Below, one piece after another: positions 1-8,813 of a stretch of DNA of 64,000 nt. The notes under the pieces are model-generated. The model was not told the origin of the DNA. It searched no databases and worked only from the letters and a program-made list of their open reading frames with translations. How positions within the stretch are numbered: position 1 is the stretch's first letter; each line of letters starts with the position of its first letter. The position numbers and the translations under genes are program-made. The stretch is from Gemmobacter lanyuensis (GTDB taxonomy: Bacteria; Pseudomonadota; Alphaproteobacteria; Rhodobacterales; Rhodobacteraceae): the NCBI RefSeq assembly GCF_014652355.1, contig NZ_BMYQ01000001.1:618180-682179 (forward strand), in the 5' to 3' direction.

Positions 1-175
1 CCGCGGGGCTTGCCGCGCGCCCGATGCCGATGTCGCAGCCTTGGGCGCAGTTGCCCGAAGTTTGGGCAGACCGGCGGCGGACCGCCTCTGCCGCGGCGCA
101 GCATCTTGACCCGCCCCGGCGCGCGGGCTACCGCAGGGGCCAATCTGGAACTTGTCTAAAGAAGGACCTCCTCCC

Positions 176-724
176 ATGCTTCCCGGCTCCAAGCTTCCCT
201 CGGTCACTTTCCAAACCCGCGTGCGCGACGAAGCGGTCGGCGGCCCGAACCCCTACCGCTGGCAGGAGATGACCACCGAAGACTATTTCGGCGGCAAGCG
301 CGTCGTGCTGTTTGCCCTGCCGGGCGCCTTCACCCCCACCTGTTCGACCTACCAACTGCCGGGGTTCGAAAAGGGCTTTGCCGATTTCCAGGCCATGGGG
401 ATCGATGCGATCTACTGCCTTTCGGTCAATGACAGCTTCGTCATGAACCAGTGGGCCAAGGCACAAGGCCTTGAAAATGTTCAGGTGATCCCCGATGGCT
501 CGGGTGAATTCACCCGCCGCGTGGGCATGCTGGTCCGCAAGGACAATCTGGGCTTCGGCCTGCGGTCCTGGCGCTATGCCGCCATCGTCAACAATGGCGT
601 GGTCGAAGCCTGGTTCGAAGAGCCCGGTCTGGCCGACAACCACGGCGAAGACCCCTATGGCGTGTCGTCGCCGGAAACCGTCATGGCCTGGCTGATGGAT
701 GCCGCCAAGGGCGCCGCGGCCTGA
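176..724 (+). CDS. Peroxiredoxin, Prx5-like (AhpC/TSA family)
   Basis: A 182-residue thiol peroxidase that would reduce hydrogen peroxide and organic hydroperoxides in the cytoplasm, recycled by glutathione or glutaredoxin. The Prx5 signature PGAFTPTCS lies at residues 49-57, making Cys56 the peroxidatic cysteine. A second cysteine, Cys81, precedes the SVND motif typical of this group, and a conserved arginine sits in LRSWRYA. I chose ATG 176 over an in-frame TTG at 152 because gaagga (161-166) is correctly spaced from it and the protein then begins like other Prx5 members. It is transcribed alone and followed directly by a strong terminator. The family assignment is secure; the physiological reductant is inference. 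Confidence 0.93.
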   Translation: MLPGSKLPSVTFQTRVRDEAVGGPNPYRWQEMTTEDYFGGKRVVLFALPGAFTPTCSTYQLPGFEKGFADFQAMGIDAIYCLSVNDSFVMNQWAKAQGLENVQVIPDGSGEFTRRVGMLVRKDNLGFGLRSWRYAAIVNNGVVEAWFEEPGLADNHGEDPYGVSSPETVMAWLMDAAKGAAA

Positions 725-746
725 TCCGGCACCGCTGAAGACACCC

Positions 747-777
747 AAAGGGGCCGGCATCATGCTGGCCCCTTTTT
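747..777 (+). terminator. Rho-independent terminator of the peroxiredoxin gene
   Basis: An aaaggggcc…ggccccttttt inverted repeat with a short mismatched top, ending in a run of five T, 23 bases after the peroxiredoxin stop codon. Confidence 0.85.
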
Positions 778-912
778 GCTGCGCGGGGTCCGCGCGACAG
801 ATTGCCGCGACGCAGCGTACCCCCGCAAAGATGCCCTTGGCAAAGCGCTTTGATCCGGATCAAGGTCGCCCGGCGCGGCCCGCGACACATTGCAATGCGG
901 ACAGGAGATTCC

Positions 913-1491
913 ATGACCACAGTGCAGCTTGCCCTTGCCCTTCTCGGCCTTTTGCTGACGCCGGGGCCGACGAATACGCTTTTGGCGCTGGCCGGGGCGG
1001 AACGTGGCTGGCGCGCGGCGCTGCGGCTGATTCCGTTCGAGGTTGCGGCCTATCTGCTGGTGGTGGTGCCGCTGGCCACGCTGGGCGCGGCGGTGACCGA
1101 GGCTCTGCCCGTCCTGCGGCCAGTGCTGGCGGTGGTGGCGGGCGCCTGGGTCATGTCGCTCGCCATCCGCATGTGGCGCCTGCCCACCGCGGGCGCCCCG
1201 GCCGAGGTGACGGCCCGGCGCGTGTTCCTGACCACGCTTCTGAACCCCAAGGCGCTGCTTATCGGGCTGGCGCTGCTGCCCGGCCCTGATCTGGCCGGGC
1301 GCGTGGTGATGTTTGCCGCGCTGATCGTGGCGGTGGCCGCCATCTGGGCCGCGCTTGGCGCCTGCATGTCGGCGCGGGCGGATTGCCCCGCCCGCAGTTC
1401 GGCGCCGCTGATCCGGCGGCTGGCGGCAATCTGGCTGGGGGCGCTCTCGCTCGGCCTGATCTTCAGTGCGGCGCAGGCCGCGATCTTCTGA
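913..1491 (+). CDS. LysE/RhtB-family amino-acid exporter
   Basis: A 192-residue inner-membrane protein of the LysE translocator superfamily, which exports amino acids or related small metabolites. The N-terminal motif LLTPGPTNTLL (residues about 14-24) followed by AGAERGWRAAL, and the later LLNPKALL, are hallmarks of the family, and about six hydrophobic segments fill the chain. ATG 913 is preceded by ggaga (904-908). An upstream in-frame start would add 37 arginine-rich residues unlike the family. It ends eight bases before the convergent DUF6456 gene. The substrate cannot be read from the sequence. Confidence 0.85.
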   Translation: MTTVQLALALLGLLLTPGPTNTLLALAGAERGWRAALRLIPFEVAAYLLVVVPLATLGAAVTEALPVLRPVLAVVAGAWVMSLAIRMWRLPTAGAPAEVTARRVFLTTLLNPKALLIGLALLPGPDLAGRVVMFAALIVAVAAIWAALGACMSARADCPARSSAPLIRRLAAIWLGALSLGLIFSAAQAAIF

Positions 1492-1498
1492 CCGCGGC

Positions 1499-2641
1499 TT
1501 AGCCGATCAGAGGGCCGGAGCGGCCATAACGGTCTTGATAATGGCGGCGCAGGCGTTGCAGCGCGATCCGCAGCACGATCTTGCCTGACCGCGCGGCCCA
1601 GCCCATGCGACGCTCCGCGACCTCCAACCCCTCAAGGTAGCAGCACACCCGCAGCGCCACATCGCCAAGGCCCGGCCCCAGATCGCGCAACGCGGCGGCC
1701 ACCCGCTCGCGCGCGGCGGTGGCGGCGGGGTTTCCCCCGCGCTCGGCCATATCCGGGCCACGATCAGCGCCGGTCAGGATGCCATCCCAGTTCAAGGTGC
1801 CGCGCAGCCCGATCTGGGCCAGCTCGTAATCCTCGCGCAGACGCTCGGCGGCCTGCACCAGATCGGCCTCCAGAAAGGCGCGGCCGTCGCGGTCGCGGCG
1901 GCGGGCCAGCACGGCCACCGGGCTTTCGGTCTGCACATAGCGCGTGCGGCGCGGGGCATCGGCCCCCGCCCCAATGCCCGCCTCGGCCCAAGCGGCGCCT
2001 TCGAAGGGCACCGCCATTTCCGCAAGGCCAAAGGCCGCGTGCTGCGTCATGCGGCGGCGGTCCTCTTCCTCGACCATGCGTTTCAGCGCGGCACGGCCCG
2101 CGGCGGTGATCTCATAGGTGGTCAGGCGGCCTTGCGTCTTCTGGACGGCGATCCAGTCCTGCAGCGCGAAGGCTTGCGCCACCGCCCGTTCCAGCACGGC
2201 GGTCTGCACCATGCGCCCATCCGCCGCCGCCCGCAGCACCGCGGCCTTCGGCATGTCGGGCGCAATCGCCATCACGGCGCCGGGTTCGGCCATGCGGCGC
2301 AGCACACGGCGGCCTTCACGTTCGATCCCGGCTTCATCCAGCGTGATGGGGGTAGCACGGAGGGGGGCGGTCATCTCGGGGGCATCCTTTCTGCCAAGGG
2401 CGGAAGAAGCGGAGCCCTGCCCCTGCGCGCGGCCAAGTGCGACCAGCGCCTCATCGACCAGCGGGTCGTCGCGGCGGGCCTCATAGCGGCGGACCTGCCG
2501 CATCACCGTCGAGGCCGCGACCCCCTGCCGCCGCGCCAGCTCGCGCAGTGACAGCCCCTCCTCGGTATGATCGAGGTAGAGACGCACGGCATCGGGCAGC
2601 CAGGCAGGAAGGGTGAAATCAGCGCGCAGGTTGGGTTCCAT
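1499..2641 (-). CDS. DUF6456 domain protein with N-terminal helix-turn-helix
   Basis: A 380-residue protein found mainly in Rhodobacterales. Residues about 15-55 form a resolvase-like helix-turn-helix (LSLRELARRQGVAASTVMRQVRRYE), suggesting DNA binding. The C-terminal third (about 270-375), with the stretch LGDVALRVCCYLEGLE followed by WAARSGKIVLRIALQRL, is the DUF6456 domain. The middle holds a second segment, ITLDEAGIEREGRRVLRRM, which looks like another winged helix. It is divergent from the small DUF6477 gene and shares a 228-base intergenic region with it. The stop is close to the convergent LysE gene. A regulator is the best inference; its targets are unknown. Confidence 0.75.
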   Translation of the reverse strand: MEPNLRADFTLPAWLPDAVRLYLDHTEEGLSLRELARRQGVAASTVMRQVRRYEARRDDPLVDEALVALGRAQGQGSASSALGRKDAPEMTAPLRATPITLDEAGIEREGRRVLRRMAEPGAVMAIAPDMPKAAVLRAAADGRMVQTAVLERAVAQAFALQDWIAVQKTQGRLTTYEITAAGRAALKRMVEEEDRRRMTQHAAFGLAEMAVPFEGAAWAEAGIGAGADAPRRTRYVQTESPVAVLARRRDRDGRAFLEADLVQAAERLREDYELAQIGLRGTLNWDGILTGADRGPDMAERGGNPAATAARERVAAALRDLGPGLGDVALRVCCYLEGLEVAERRMGWAARSGKIVLRIALQRLRRHYQDRYGRSGPLIG

Positions 2642-2710
2642 CTTCTCGTTTTCCTGTGGCCTCCCGTTGGCCGACCCGATGGGGCCAGATGCAACCGTGG
2701 GAGGCTTTGG

Positions 2711-2725
2711 TTACCCAGTGGTTAA
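2711..2725. promoter_or_regulatory. Possible CtrA-type box
   Basis: TTAC-N7-TTAA matches the alphaproteobacterial CtrA consensus TTAA-N7-TTAA at seven of eight fixed positions. It lies in the 228-base region between the divergent DUF6456 and DUF6477 genes, about 70 bases upstream of the former. One near match can occur by chance, so this is only a candidate. Confidence 0.35.
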
Positions 2726-2869
2726 CAAATCACGTCAACACCGGGGCAAAATGGATAATTGTTTCTAATTCCTAAACAAAACCTGCGCGGGCGTGCGGCG
2801 AAACGCAGAGAGATGCAACGGCAGGTTGCGCCGTGTCATTGTTTCCACATCAAGAACGGGAGACCTGAC

Positions 2870-3166
2870 ATGACCGATTTCCGCACCCTGCTTGCCGATC
2901 TGCGCCGCCCTGCCCTGCTGCTGCGGGCCGCCCGTCTGGGGCTTGAGGATTTCCAGCGCGACCGCGACCTGCGCCGCCTGCTGCGGCAAGAGACGGTTTC
3001 GGGGCCGGAAAAGACGCTGCCGCGGCTGATCCAGGCCGAGGAACAGCTGGAAGAGGTGCGCCGCGCCGGGGATGCGAGCTATTCGCTCAACCGCCATGTC
3101 GAGGTCTTGATCGCCCTGATGGCCGAGCTGCGACTGTTGCCGCGCCAGAACCAGAGCGCCTGCTGA
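2870..3166 (+). CDS. DUF6477 family small protein
   Basis: A 98-residue basic, helical protein without membrane segment or signal peptide. It starts MTDFRTLLADLRRPALLLRA and matches the short Rhodobacterales family DUF6477, whose function is unknown. ATG 2870 is preceded by an aacggga Shine-Dalgarno sequence; upstream in-frame starts add a segment unlike the family. It is divergent from the DUF6456 regulator and followed by a bidirectional terminator that separates it from the convergent MttB gene. The recurring neighbourhood suggests, but does not prove, a link with the DUF6456 protein. Confidence 0.7.
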   Translation: MTDFRTLLADLRRPALLLRAARLGLEDFQRDRDLRRLLRQETVSGPEKTLPRLIQAEEQLEEVRRAGDASYSLNRHVEVLIALMAELRLLPRQNQSAC

Positions 3167-3184
3167 CACCACCTGCCGAAATGG

Positions 3185-3219
3185 AAAAGGGGCCACGCAT
3201 CGCGCGGCCCCTTTTGTGT
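3185..3219. terminator. Bidirectional terminator between DUF6477 and mttB-like genes
   Basis: A perfect 10-base arm pair, aaaaggggcc (3185-3194) and ggcccctttt (3206-3215), with A and T tracts on either side. It can end transcription of the plus-strand DUF6477 gene and of the convergent methyltransferase gene. Confidence 0.8.
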
Positions 3220-3241
3220 TGTGATCCGAAATCCGAAACGA

Positions 3242-4786
3242 TCAGATGAAGGCGTCGGGCTCGGCCGCCTTTTTCTTGGCGACGTATTCGTCCAGCGCCT
3301 CACGGATGCCTTCGTCCAGCGCCGGGGCCTGATAGTCGGCCAACTGCTTCTTGACGCGCTCCGAGGCGAGCTGCTGCGTGTCGCGCGCGCCTTCCTCGTC
3401 CCAAGTCTCGAAGGGCTTGTAGTCGAGCAGATCCGACCGCCAGAAGGCCGATTTGAAGTTGGCCTGGGTATGCGCGCAGCCCAGATAGTGACCGCCGGGG
3501 CCGACTTCGCGGATCGCATCCATGCCCTGACCGTTCTCATCCATCTTGATGCCCTGCGCCAGGTGGTGCAGCGTGCCGAGCTGATCGGCGTCCATCACGA
3601 ATTTCTCGTAGGACGACACCAGACCGCCTTCCAGCCAGCCACAGGCGTGAAGCATGAAGTTCACGCCCGCCAGCAGCGCCATGTTCAGGCTGTTCGCGGT
3701 TTCATAGGCCGCCTGCGCGTCGGGCAGTTTCGAGCCGCAGAACGACCCGCCCGAACGGTAGGGCAGACCCAGACGGCGGGCCAGCTGACCGGCGCCATAG
3801 GTGATATGGGCGGCTTCCGGGGTGCCGAAGGTCGGCGCGCCCGAGTTCATGTCGATCGAGGTCACGAAGGCGCCGAAGATCACCGGGGCGCCAGGGCGGA
3901 TCAGCTGGCTGTAAGCCACGCCGGCCAGAACCTCGGCCAGAACCTGCGTCAGGGTGCCCGCCACCGTCACCGGGGCCATCGCGCCACCTACGATGAAGGG
4001 CGAGATGATCGCAGCCTGATTGGCCTTGGCGTAAACTTCCAGCGCCCCCATCATCACGCTGTCGAAGGTCAGCGGCGAGTTGATGTTGATGAGCGAGGTC
4101 ATCACCGTGTTCTGATCGACGAAATCCGACCCGAACAGGATCTTCGACATCTCGACCGAATCTGCCGCGCGGACCGGCTCGGTGACCGAGCCCATGTAGG
4201 GCTTGTCCGACAGGGTCATGTGCGCATGAAGCATGTCGAGGTGGCGCTTGTTCACCGCAACGTCGGTCGGTTCACAGACCGTGCCGCCCGAATGGTGCAG
4301 CCACTTGGACATATAGCCCAGTTTCACGAAGTTGCGGAAATCCTCGATGGTCGCATAGCGGCGGCCGCCTTCCAGATCGCGCACGAAGGGCGGGCCATAG
4401 ACCGGCGCCAGCACCAGATTCTTGCCACCCACCTCGACGTTGCGGGCGGGGTTGCGGGCGTGCTGGGTGAAGGTGCGGGGCGCGGTGGCGCAGAGCTTGC
4501 GGGCCAGACCGCGCGGAATATGGACGCGTTCGCCGCGCACATCGGCGCCGGCGGCGCGCCAGCGGTCCAGCGCCTCGGGGTTTTCAAGGAAGTTGACGCC
4601 GACCTCTTCCAGAACGGTTTCAGCATTCCATTCAATGATCTGAAGGGCTTCTTCGTTCAGAATCTCGAAGTTCGGGATGTTGCGCTCGATGAAGCGCGCG
4701 GTTTCAAAGCTGATACCCGTGCGCTCGGCCCGCCGCGCCGCACCGCCGCCGCGTGCCCGACGACCACCTGCTGCCACATCGCTCAT
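3242..4786 (-). CDS. Trimethylamine methyltransferase (MttB) family protein, non-pyrrolysine type
   Basis: A 514-residue protein of the MttB superfamily, which moves methyl groups from quaternary or tertiary amines to a corrinoid protein. The usual length and motifs such as GGRRYATIEDFRNF, SGGTVCEPTDVAV and GPGGHYLGCAHTQANF are present. The frame runs through without an amber codon, so this is a non-pyrrolysine member, the group that includes glycine-betaine methyltransferase MtgB. An Arg/Gly-rich tail occupies residues 7-20. ATG 4786 has ggagg just upstream; a longer reading adds 23 unlikely residues. No corrinoid protein, methyltransferase partner or reactivase is adjacent, so the partner must be elsewhere. 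The substrate is unknown. Confidence 0.85.
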   Translation of the reverse strand: MSDVAAGGRRARGGGAARRAERTGISFETARFIERNIPNFEILNEEALQIIEWNAETVLEEVGVNFLENPEALDRWRAAGADVRGERVHIPRGLARKLCATAPRTFTQHARNPARNVEVGGKNLVLAPVYGPPFVRDLEGGRRYATIEDFRNFVKLGYMSKWLHHSGGTVCEPTDVAVNKRHLDMLHAHMTLSDKPYMGSVTEPVRAADSVEMSKILFGSDFVDQNTVMTSLININSPLTFDSVMMGALEVYAKANQAAIISPFIVGGAMAPVTVAGTLTQVLAEVLAGVAYSQLIRPGAPVIFGAFVTSIDMNSGAPTFGTPEAAHITYGAGQLARRLGLPYRSGGSFCGSKLPDAQAAYETANSLNMALLAGVNFMLHACGWLEGGLVSSYEKFVMDADQLGTLHHLAQGIKMDENGQGMDAIREVGPGGHYLGCAHTQANFKSAFWRSDLLDYKPFETWDEEGARDTQQLASERVKKQLADYQAPALDEGIREALDEYVAKKKAAEPDAFI

Positions 4787-4986
4787 GAAGAATCCTCCGG
4801 TTCGCGCCCCTGGGCGCCTGACTTTGATCCTATATGCAACTGCCGCCGAGGCCACCCCAAGCGTTTTGCGTCACTTCCGTCCTGAAAACGACATAGCCGC
4901 CTTTCGACAGCCCGCAAGGCCGCGGCAGGGCGTCGCGCGGGGCCGGGTCGGGGCATCCCCCGGGCGGTTGTGACACCGCTTTCCCC

Positions 4987-5014
4987 TTGCGATTCCGCCC
5001 TTGCAAAGCTAATC
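4987..5014 (+). promoter_or_regulatory. Putative guaA promoter
   Basis: TTGCGA (4987-4992) and CTAATC/GCTAAT (5008-5014) are spaced about 16 bases apart and resemble sigma-70 elements. A start point 6-8 bases downstream would fall at or next to the guaA ATG at 5022, and no Shine-Dalgarno sequence is visible, so the mRNA may be leaderless. Confidence 0.35.
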
Positions 5015-5021
5015 CGCGACC

Positions 5022-6593
5022 ATGACCCAAGCCGCATCCCACATCCACGATCGCCTTCTCATCATCGACTTTGGCTCTCAGGTGACGCAGCTGATTGCGC
5101 GCCGCCTGCGCGAGCTGAGCGTCTATTGCGAGATCCATCCCTTCAACCGCGTGGACGAGGCTTTCCTCAAAGCTTTCGCCCCCAAGGCCGTGATCTTTTC
5201 GGGCGGCCCCGCCTCGGTCTATGCCGAGGGCGCGCCGATGCCGCCTGCGGGCGTGTTCGAGATGGGCGTGCCGATCCTGGGCATCTGCTATGGCCAGCAG
5301 GTGATGATGCATTGCCTTGGCGGCAAGGTTGAAGGGGGTCATGGCACCGCCGAATTCGGCCGCGCCTTCGTGACGCCGACGGCCCAGAAACTCTCGATCC
5401 TCGACGGTTGGTTCACCGAGGGCGACGAGCAGGTCTGGATGAGCCACGGCGACCATGTGTCGAAGATCGCCCCGGGCTTTGAGGTCTATGGCACCTCGCC
5501 CAACGCGCCTTTTGCCATCACCGCCGATGTGTCGCGCAACTTCTATGCCGTGCAGTTCCACCCCGAGGTGCATCACACCCCCAAGGGGACCAAGCTGTAC
5601 GAAAACTTCGTTCGGCTGGCAGGCTTCACCGGCGACTGGACGATGGCCTCGTACCGCGAGGATGCGATTGCCAAGATCCGCGAACAGGTGGGTGACAAAC
5701 AGGTCATCTGTGGCCTGTCGGGCGGCGTGGACAGCTCGGTCGCGGCGATCCTGATCCATGAGGCGATCGGCGATCAGCTGACCTGCGTCTTCGTGGATCA
5801 CGGTCTTCTTCGCAAGAACGAGGCGGCCGAGGTCGTCAAGATGTTCCGCGACAATTATAAGATCAAGCTGATCCACGCGGATGAAAGCGATCTGTTCCTG
5901 GGCGCGCTGGAAGGCGTCTCGGACCCCGAGGTGAAGCGCAAGACCATCGGTCGGCTGTTCATTGACGTGTTCCAGAAATACGCCAACCAGATCGAAGGGG
6001 CGGAATTCCTGGCCCAGGGCACGCTCTACCCCGATGTGATCGAAAGCGTCAGCTTCTCGGGCGGGCCCTCCGTCACCATCAAGTCGCATCACAATGTGGG
6101 CGGCCTTCCGGAAAAGATGGGCCTCAAACTGGTCGAGCCGCTGCGCGAGCTGTTCAAGGATGAGGTCCGCGCCCTTGGCCGGGAACTCGGCCTGCCGCAA
6201 AGCTTCATCGGGCGGCACCCCTTCCCCGGTCCGGGTCTGGCGATCCGCTGCCCCGGTGAAATCACCCGCGAAAAGCTGGCGATCCTGCGCGAGGCCGATG
6301 CCGTCTATATCGACCAGATCCGCAAGCACGGTCTTTACGACGAAATCTGGCAAGCCTTCGCCGCCATCCTGCCGATGAAGACGGTGGGCGTGATGGGCGA
6401 CGGGCGGACCTATGATTATGCGGTGGCCATCCGCGCCGTGACCTCGGTCGACGGGATGACGGCGGATACCTACCCCTTCACCAATGAATTCCTGGGCGAG
6501 ACGATGACCCGCATCATCAATGAGGTGAAGGGCGTGAACCGCGTGTTCTATGACCTGACCTCGAAGCCGCCAGGGACGATCGAGCTGGAATGA
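5022..6593 (+). CDS. guaA: GMP synthase (glutamine-hydrolysing)
   Basis: A 523-residue enzyme that converts XMP, ATP and glutamine to GMP, the last step of guanine nucleotide synthesis. The class I glutaminase domain (about 10-205) has the nucleophile Cys89 in GICYGQQ and the His180/Glu182 pair in QFHPEV. The ATP-pyrophosphatase domain follows, with SGGVDSS at 233-239, and the C-terminal dimerisation domain ends in the conserved KPPGTIELE. Full length compared with E. coli GuaA. ATG 5022 gives the normal N-terminus, but no ribosome-binding site precedes it. It is monocistronic: a GC-rich hairpin with a T-run follows the stop. Confidence 0.98.
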   Translation: MTQAASHIHDRLLIIDFGSQVTQLIARRLRELSVYCEIHPFNRVDEAFLKAFAPKAVIFSGGPASVYAEGAPMPPAGVFEMGVPILGICYGQQVMMHCLGGKVEGGHGTAEFGRAFVTPTAQKLSILDGWFTEGDEQVWMSHGDHVSKIAPGFEVYGTSPNAPFAITADVSRNFYAVQFHPEVHHTPKGTKLYENFVRLAGFTGDWTMASYREDAIAKIREQVGDKQVICGLSGGVDSSVAAILIHEAIGDQLTCVFVDHGLLRKNEAAEVVKMFRDNYKIKLIHADESDLFLGALEGVSDPEVKRKTIGRLFIDVFQKYANQIEGAEFLAQGTLYPDVIESVSFSGGPSVTIKSHHNVGGLPEKMGLKLVEPLRELFKDEVRALGRELGLPQSFIGRHPFPGPGLAIRCPGEITREKLAILREADAVYIDQIRKHGLYDEIWQAFAAILPMKTVGVMGDGRTYDYAVAIRAVTSVDGMTADTYPFTNEFLGETMTRIINEVKGVNRVFYDLTSKPPGTIELE

Positions 6594-6624
6594 CCGGCCC
6601 CCGCGCCTTCACATGCGCGGCCTG

Positions 6625-6652
6625 GCCCGGGGGGTATTTCCCCCGGGCTTTT
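6625..6652 (+). terminator. Rho-independent terminator after guaA
   Basis: Nine-base arms gcccggggg (6625-6633) and cccccgggc (6640-6648), then tttt. It lies between guaA and the next plus-strand gene. Confidence 0.75.
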
Positions 6653-6675
6653 GCCTGCCCGGCAGGGGTGGGCGC

Positions 6676-6954
6676 ATGATCCGTCTGCGCGGCCATCTGA
6701 TCTGCCTTGCGCCCGAAGACGCAACGGCCCTGATCGGCCATCTGGACGATCACCTGCACCTGTCGCGGGCCACGCCCGGTTGCCTGATTTGCGACATCAC
6801 CCCCACCGACGACCCGATGGTCTTCGAGATGATCGAGGCCTTCCGCGACCGCGCGACCTTTGACGCCCATCAGACCCGCGTCCGGGGCAGCGCCTGGTTT
6901 GCCGCGACCCGAGGCATCCTGCGCGACCTGCGTCTGGAAGAAATCGGCGACTGA
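6676..6954 (+). CDS. Antibiotic biosynthesis monooxygenase (ABM)-domain protein, putative quinol monooxygenase
   Basis: A 92-residue single-domain protein of the dimeric alpha/beta-barrel ABM fold (YgiN-like). The pattern fits: an initial strand, HLHLSRATPGCLICDI, the FEMIEAFRDRATFDAHQTR segment typical of these proteins, and a C-terminal strand. Members oxidise quinols or aromatic compounds without cofactors, and many have no assigned substrate. ATG 6676 (MIRLRGHL) gives the usual family length, although it begins only 24 bases after the guaA terminator and lacks a strong Shine-Dalgarno sequence. An in-frame ATG at 6613 would run through the terminator hairpin and is unlikely. Confidence 0.7.
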   Translation: MIRLRGHLICLAPEDATALIGHLDDHLHLSRATPGCLICDITPTDDPMVFEMIEAFRDRATFDAHQTRVRGSAWFAATRGILRDLRLEEIGD

Positions 6955-7031
6955 AGCGCCCGGCAGGGCTGGAACTTGCCCGCAAATCCGGCCCTTATGG
7001 GGGGCGGGATGATCCGCTGCAGGAGGTTGCC

Positions 7032-7808
7032 ATGATCTTTGCCCCCGGTCTGTTTGCAGGGAAGGTGATCCTAATCTCCGGCGCTGGGGGTGGTGTCGGG
7101 GGGGCGGTGGCGCGGCTTCTGTCCGATCTGGGGGCCACGCTGGCGCTGACCGATCTGGATGCCGCGCGGCTCGGGGCTGTGGCGCTGCCGCTCAACGCCC
7201 TGCCCTTGCCTGCCGATCTGCGCCGGGTGGATGACTGCGCCGCCGTGGTGGCCGAGACGGTCGAAACCTATGGCCGCCTGGACGGGCTGGTGAATTGCGC
7301 GGGTATCTGGGTTGAAGGCGAAAGCGCCAGCGCGACCGAGGCGGATTGGGATCTCTGTCTCGATGTGACGCTGAAGGGCTGTTTCTTTCTGGCCGCCCGC
7401 GCCATTCCCGCGCTGATCGAAAGCCGCGGCGCCATTGTCAATATCGCCTCGGATGCCGGGGTGGTGGGCAATGCGGGCGCGGCCATCTATTGCGCGGCCA
7501 AGGGCGGGCTGGTCATGGCAAGCCGCGCGCTGGCGCTGGAGCTTGCGCCCAAGGGGGTGCGGGTCAATGCGCTCTGCCCCTCGGATATCCTGTCGCCCAT
7601 GTTGCAGGGGCAGGCCGATCGCTTTGGCGGGGGCAACCCGCAGGCCTATCTGGACCGGCTGCTCGCCCATTACCCGCAAGGCGCCGAGGCGCGGTTCATC
7701 ACGGTCGACGAAGTCGCAGCCCAGGTGGCTTTCCTGCTGTCGCCCGCCGCAGCCGCCACCACGGGCGCGGCAGTGATGATGGATTTCGGCCTGACGGCAG
7801 GCTATTGA
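7032..7808 (+). CDS. Short-chain dehydrogenase/reductase (SDR) oxidoreductase
   Basis: A 258-residue classical SDR with a Rossmann fold. The glycine-rich cofactor loop SGAGGGVGGA lies at residues 16-25, Asp41 at the end of the second strand favours NAD(H), NCAG is at 88-91, and the catalytic residues are Ser140, Tyr153 and Lys157 (YCAAK). The C-terminal TGAAVMMDFGLTAGY is the usual SDR ending. A strong aggagg precedes ATG 7032. The stop overlaps the start of the DMT transporter (TGATG), implying translational coupling and perhaps a shared substrate. The alcohol or ketone substrate cannot be deduced. Confidence 0.9.
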   Translation: MIFAPGLFAGKVILISGAGGGVGGAVARLLSDLGATLALTDLDAARLGAVALPLNALPLPADLRRVDDCAAVVAETVETYGRLDGLVNCAGIWVEGESASATEADWDLCLDVTLKGCFFLAARAIPALIESRGAIVNIASDAGVVGNAGAAIYCAAKGGLVMASRALALELAPKGVRVNALCPSDILSPMLQGQADRFGGGNPQAYLDRLLAHYPQGAEARFITVDEVAAQVAFLLSPAAAATTGAAVMMDFGLTAGY

Positions 7809-8689
7809 TGGCGCCCCCGGTCACACAGGGCCAGCGCCCGCTGCTGGCGGCCGCCTGGATGGGTGGATCGGTGCTGTCCTTCACCGCCATGGCCATTGCG
7901 GGACGGTCCGTGTCCGGGGTGCATGACACCTTTGAAATCCTGCTCTGGCGGTCGATCGTCGGGTTTCTTCTTGTCCTGCTGGTGGCCAGCGCCACTGGCC
8001 AGCGGGGCGCGTTCCGTCGCGACCGCCTGCCCCAGCATCTCCTGCGAAACATCGTGCATTTCACCGGACAGAACCTGTGGTTCTGGTCGCTGACCGCCAT
8101 TCCTCTGGCGCAGGTTTTCGCGCTGGAATTCACCTCGCCCATCTGGGTGATCCTGCTGTCGCCCTTGCTGCTGGGCGAAAGGCTGACGGCGCGGCGGATC
8201 GGCTATGCCCTGCTCGGGTTTGTCGGCACCATGATCGTGGCTCATCCCGATTTCGGCCGGGTAAGCCCCGGGGTTCTGGCCGCGGCCGCCTCGGCCATCT
8301 GCTTTGCGGTATCAATCCTGCTGACCAAGCGGCTGACCCGGGGGGAAAGCATCGTCTCGATCCTGTTCTGGCTGACCGTCATTCAGGGCATATTGGGGCT
8401 GATCGCCGCGGGCTGGGACCGGCAGATCGTGCTGCCCACTGCCGCCACCCTGCCCTCGCTTGCGTTGATCGGGGCGGCGGGGATCTTTGCCCATCTCTGC
8501 CTGACCAAGGCGCTGACATTGGCGCCGGCCTCGGTCGTGGTGCCGGTGGACTTTGCGCGGCTGCCGCTGATCGCGGTCTTGGCGGCGATCCTCTATAACG
8601 AAAGCATCGATCCTGCCGTTATCCTTGGGGGTGGTGTGATTTTTGCGGCGAACTGGATGAATATCCGGTCCGGGCGGCAAGGTGCTTGA
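7808..8689 (+). CDS. DMT-superfamily (EamA) transporter
   Basis: A 293-residue inner-membrane protein with about ten hydrophobic segments in two EamA repeats (roughly residues 10-140 and 150-290). The first repeat carries LALEFTSPIWVILLSPLLLGERLT and the second SVVVPVDFARLPLIAVLAAILYNE, both typical of the drug/metabolite transporter superfamily. ATG 7808 overlaps the stop of the SDR gene, so the two genes form a coupled pair. Members export or import amino acids, nucleosides or other small metabolites; the solute is unknown. Confidence 0.85.
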   Translation: MAPPVTQGQRPLLAAAWMGGSVLSFTAMAIAGRSVSGVHDTFEILLWRSIVGFLLVLLVASATGQRGAFRRDRLPQHLLRNIVHFTGQNLWFWSLTAIPLAQVFALEFTSPIWVILLSPLLLGERLTARRIGYALLGFVGTMIVAHPDFGRVSPGVLAAAASAICFAVSILLTKRLTRGESIVSILFWLTVIQGILGLIAAGWDRQIVLPTAATLPSLALIGAAGIFAHLCLTKALTLAPASVVVPVDFARLPLIAVLAAILYNESIDPAVILGGGVIFAANWMNIRSGRQGA

Positions 8690-8813
8690 CAACCGCCGTT
8701 GCGTCACATTTCCGTGACGCGGCGTCATTGATTGACCGGTGGAAAAGACCGGGCCTAGGCTTCTTCGAACCGGCGGAGGACCAAGAGGGCCGGAACTGAC
8801 AGGGGACGGAGAC

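Noticed and set aside
1-175. A gene in the first 175 bases
   Set aside because: Open frames here are short, have no ribosome-binding site or recognisable motif. I see only probable upstream sequence of the peroxiredoxin gene.
3242-4786. Pyrrolysine-containing trimethylamine methyltransferase
   Set aside because: The frame has no internal amber codon, and no pylT/pylS genes are present in the window.
3221-4885. A 554-residue open frame opposite the MttB-like gene
   Set aside because: It mirrors the third-position bias of the real gene and resembles no known protein.
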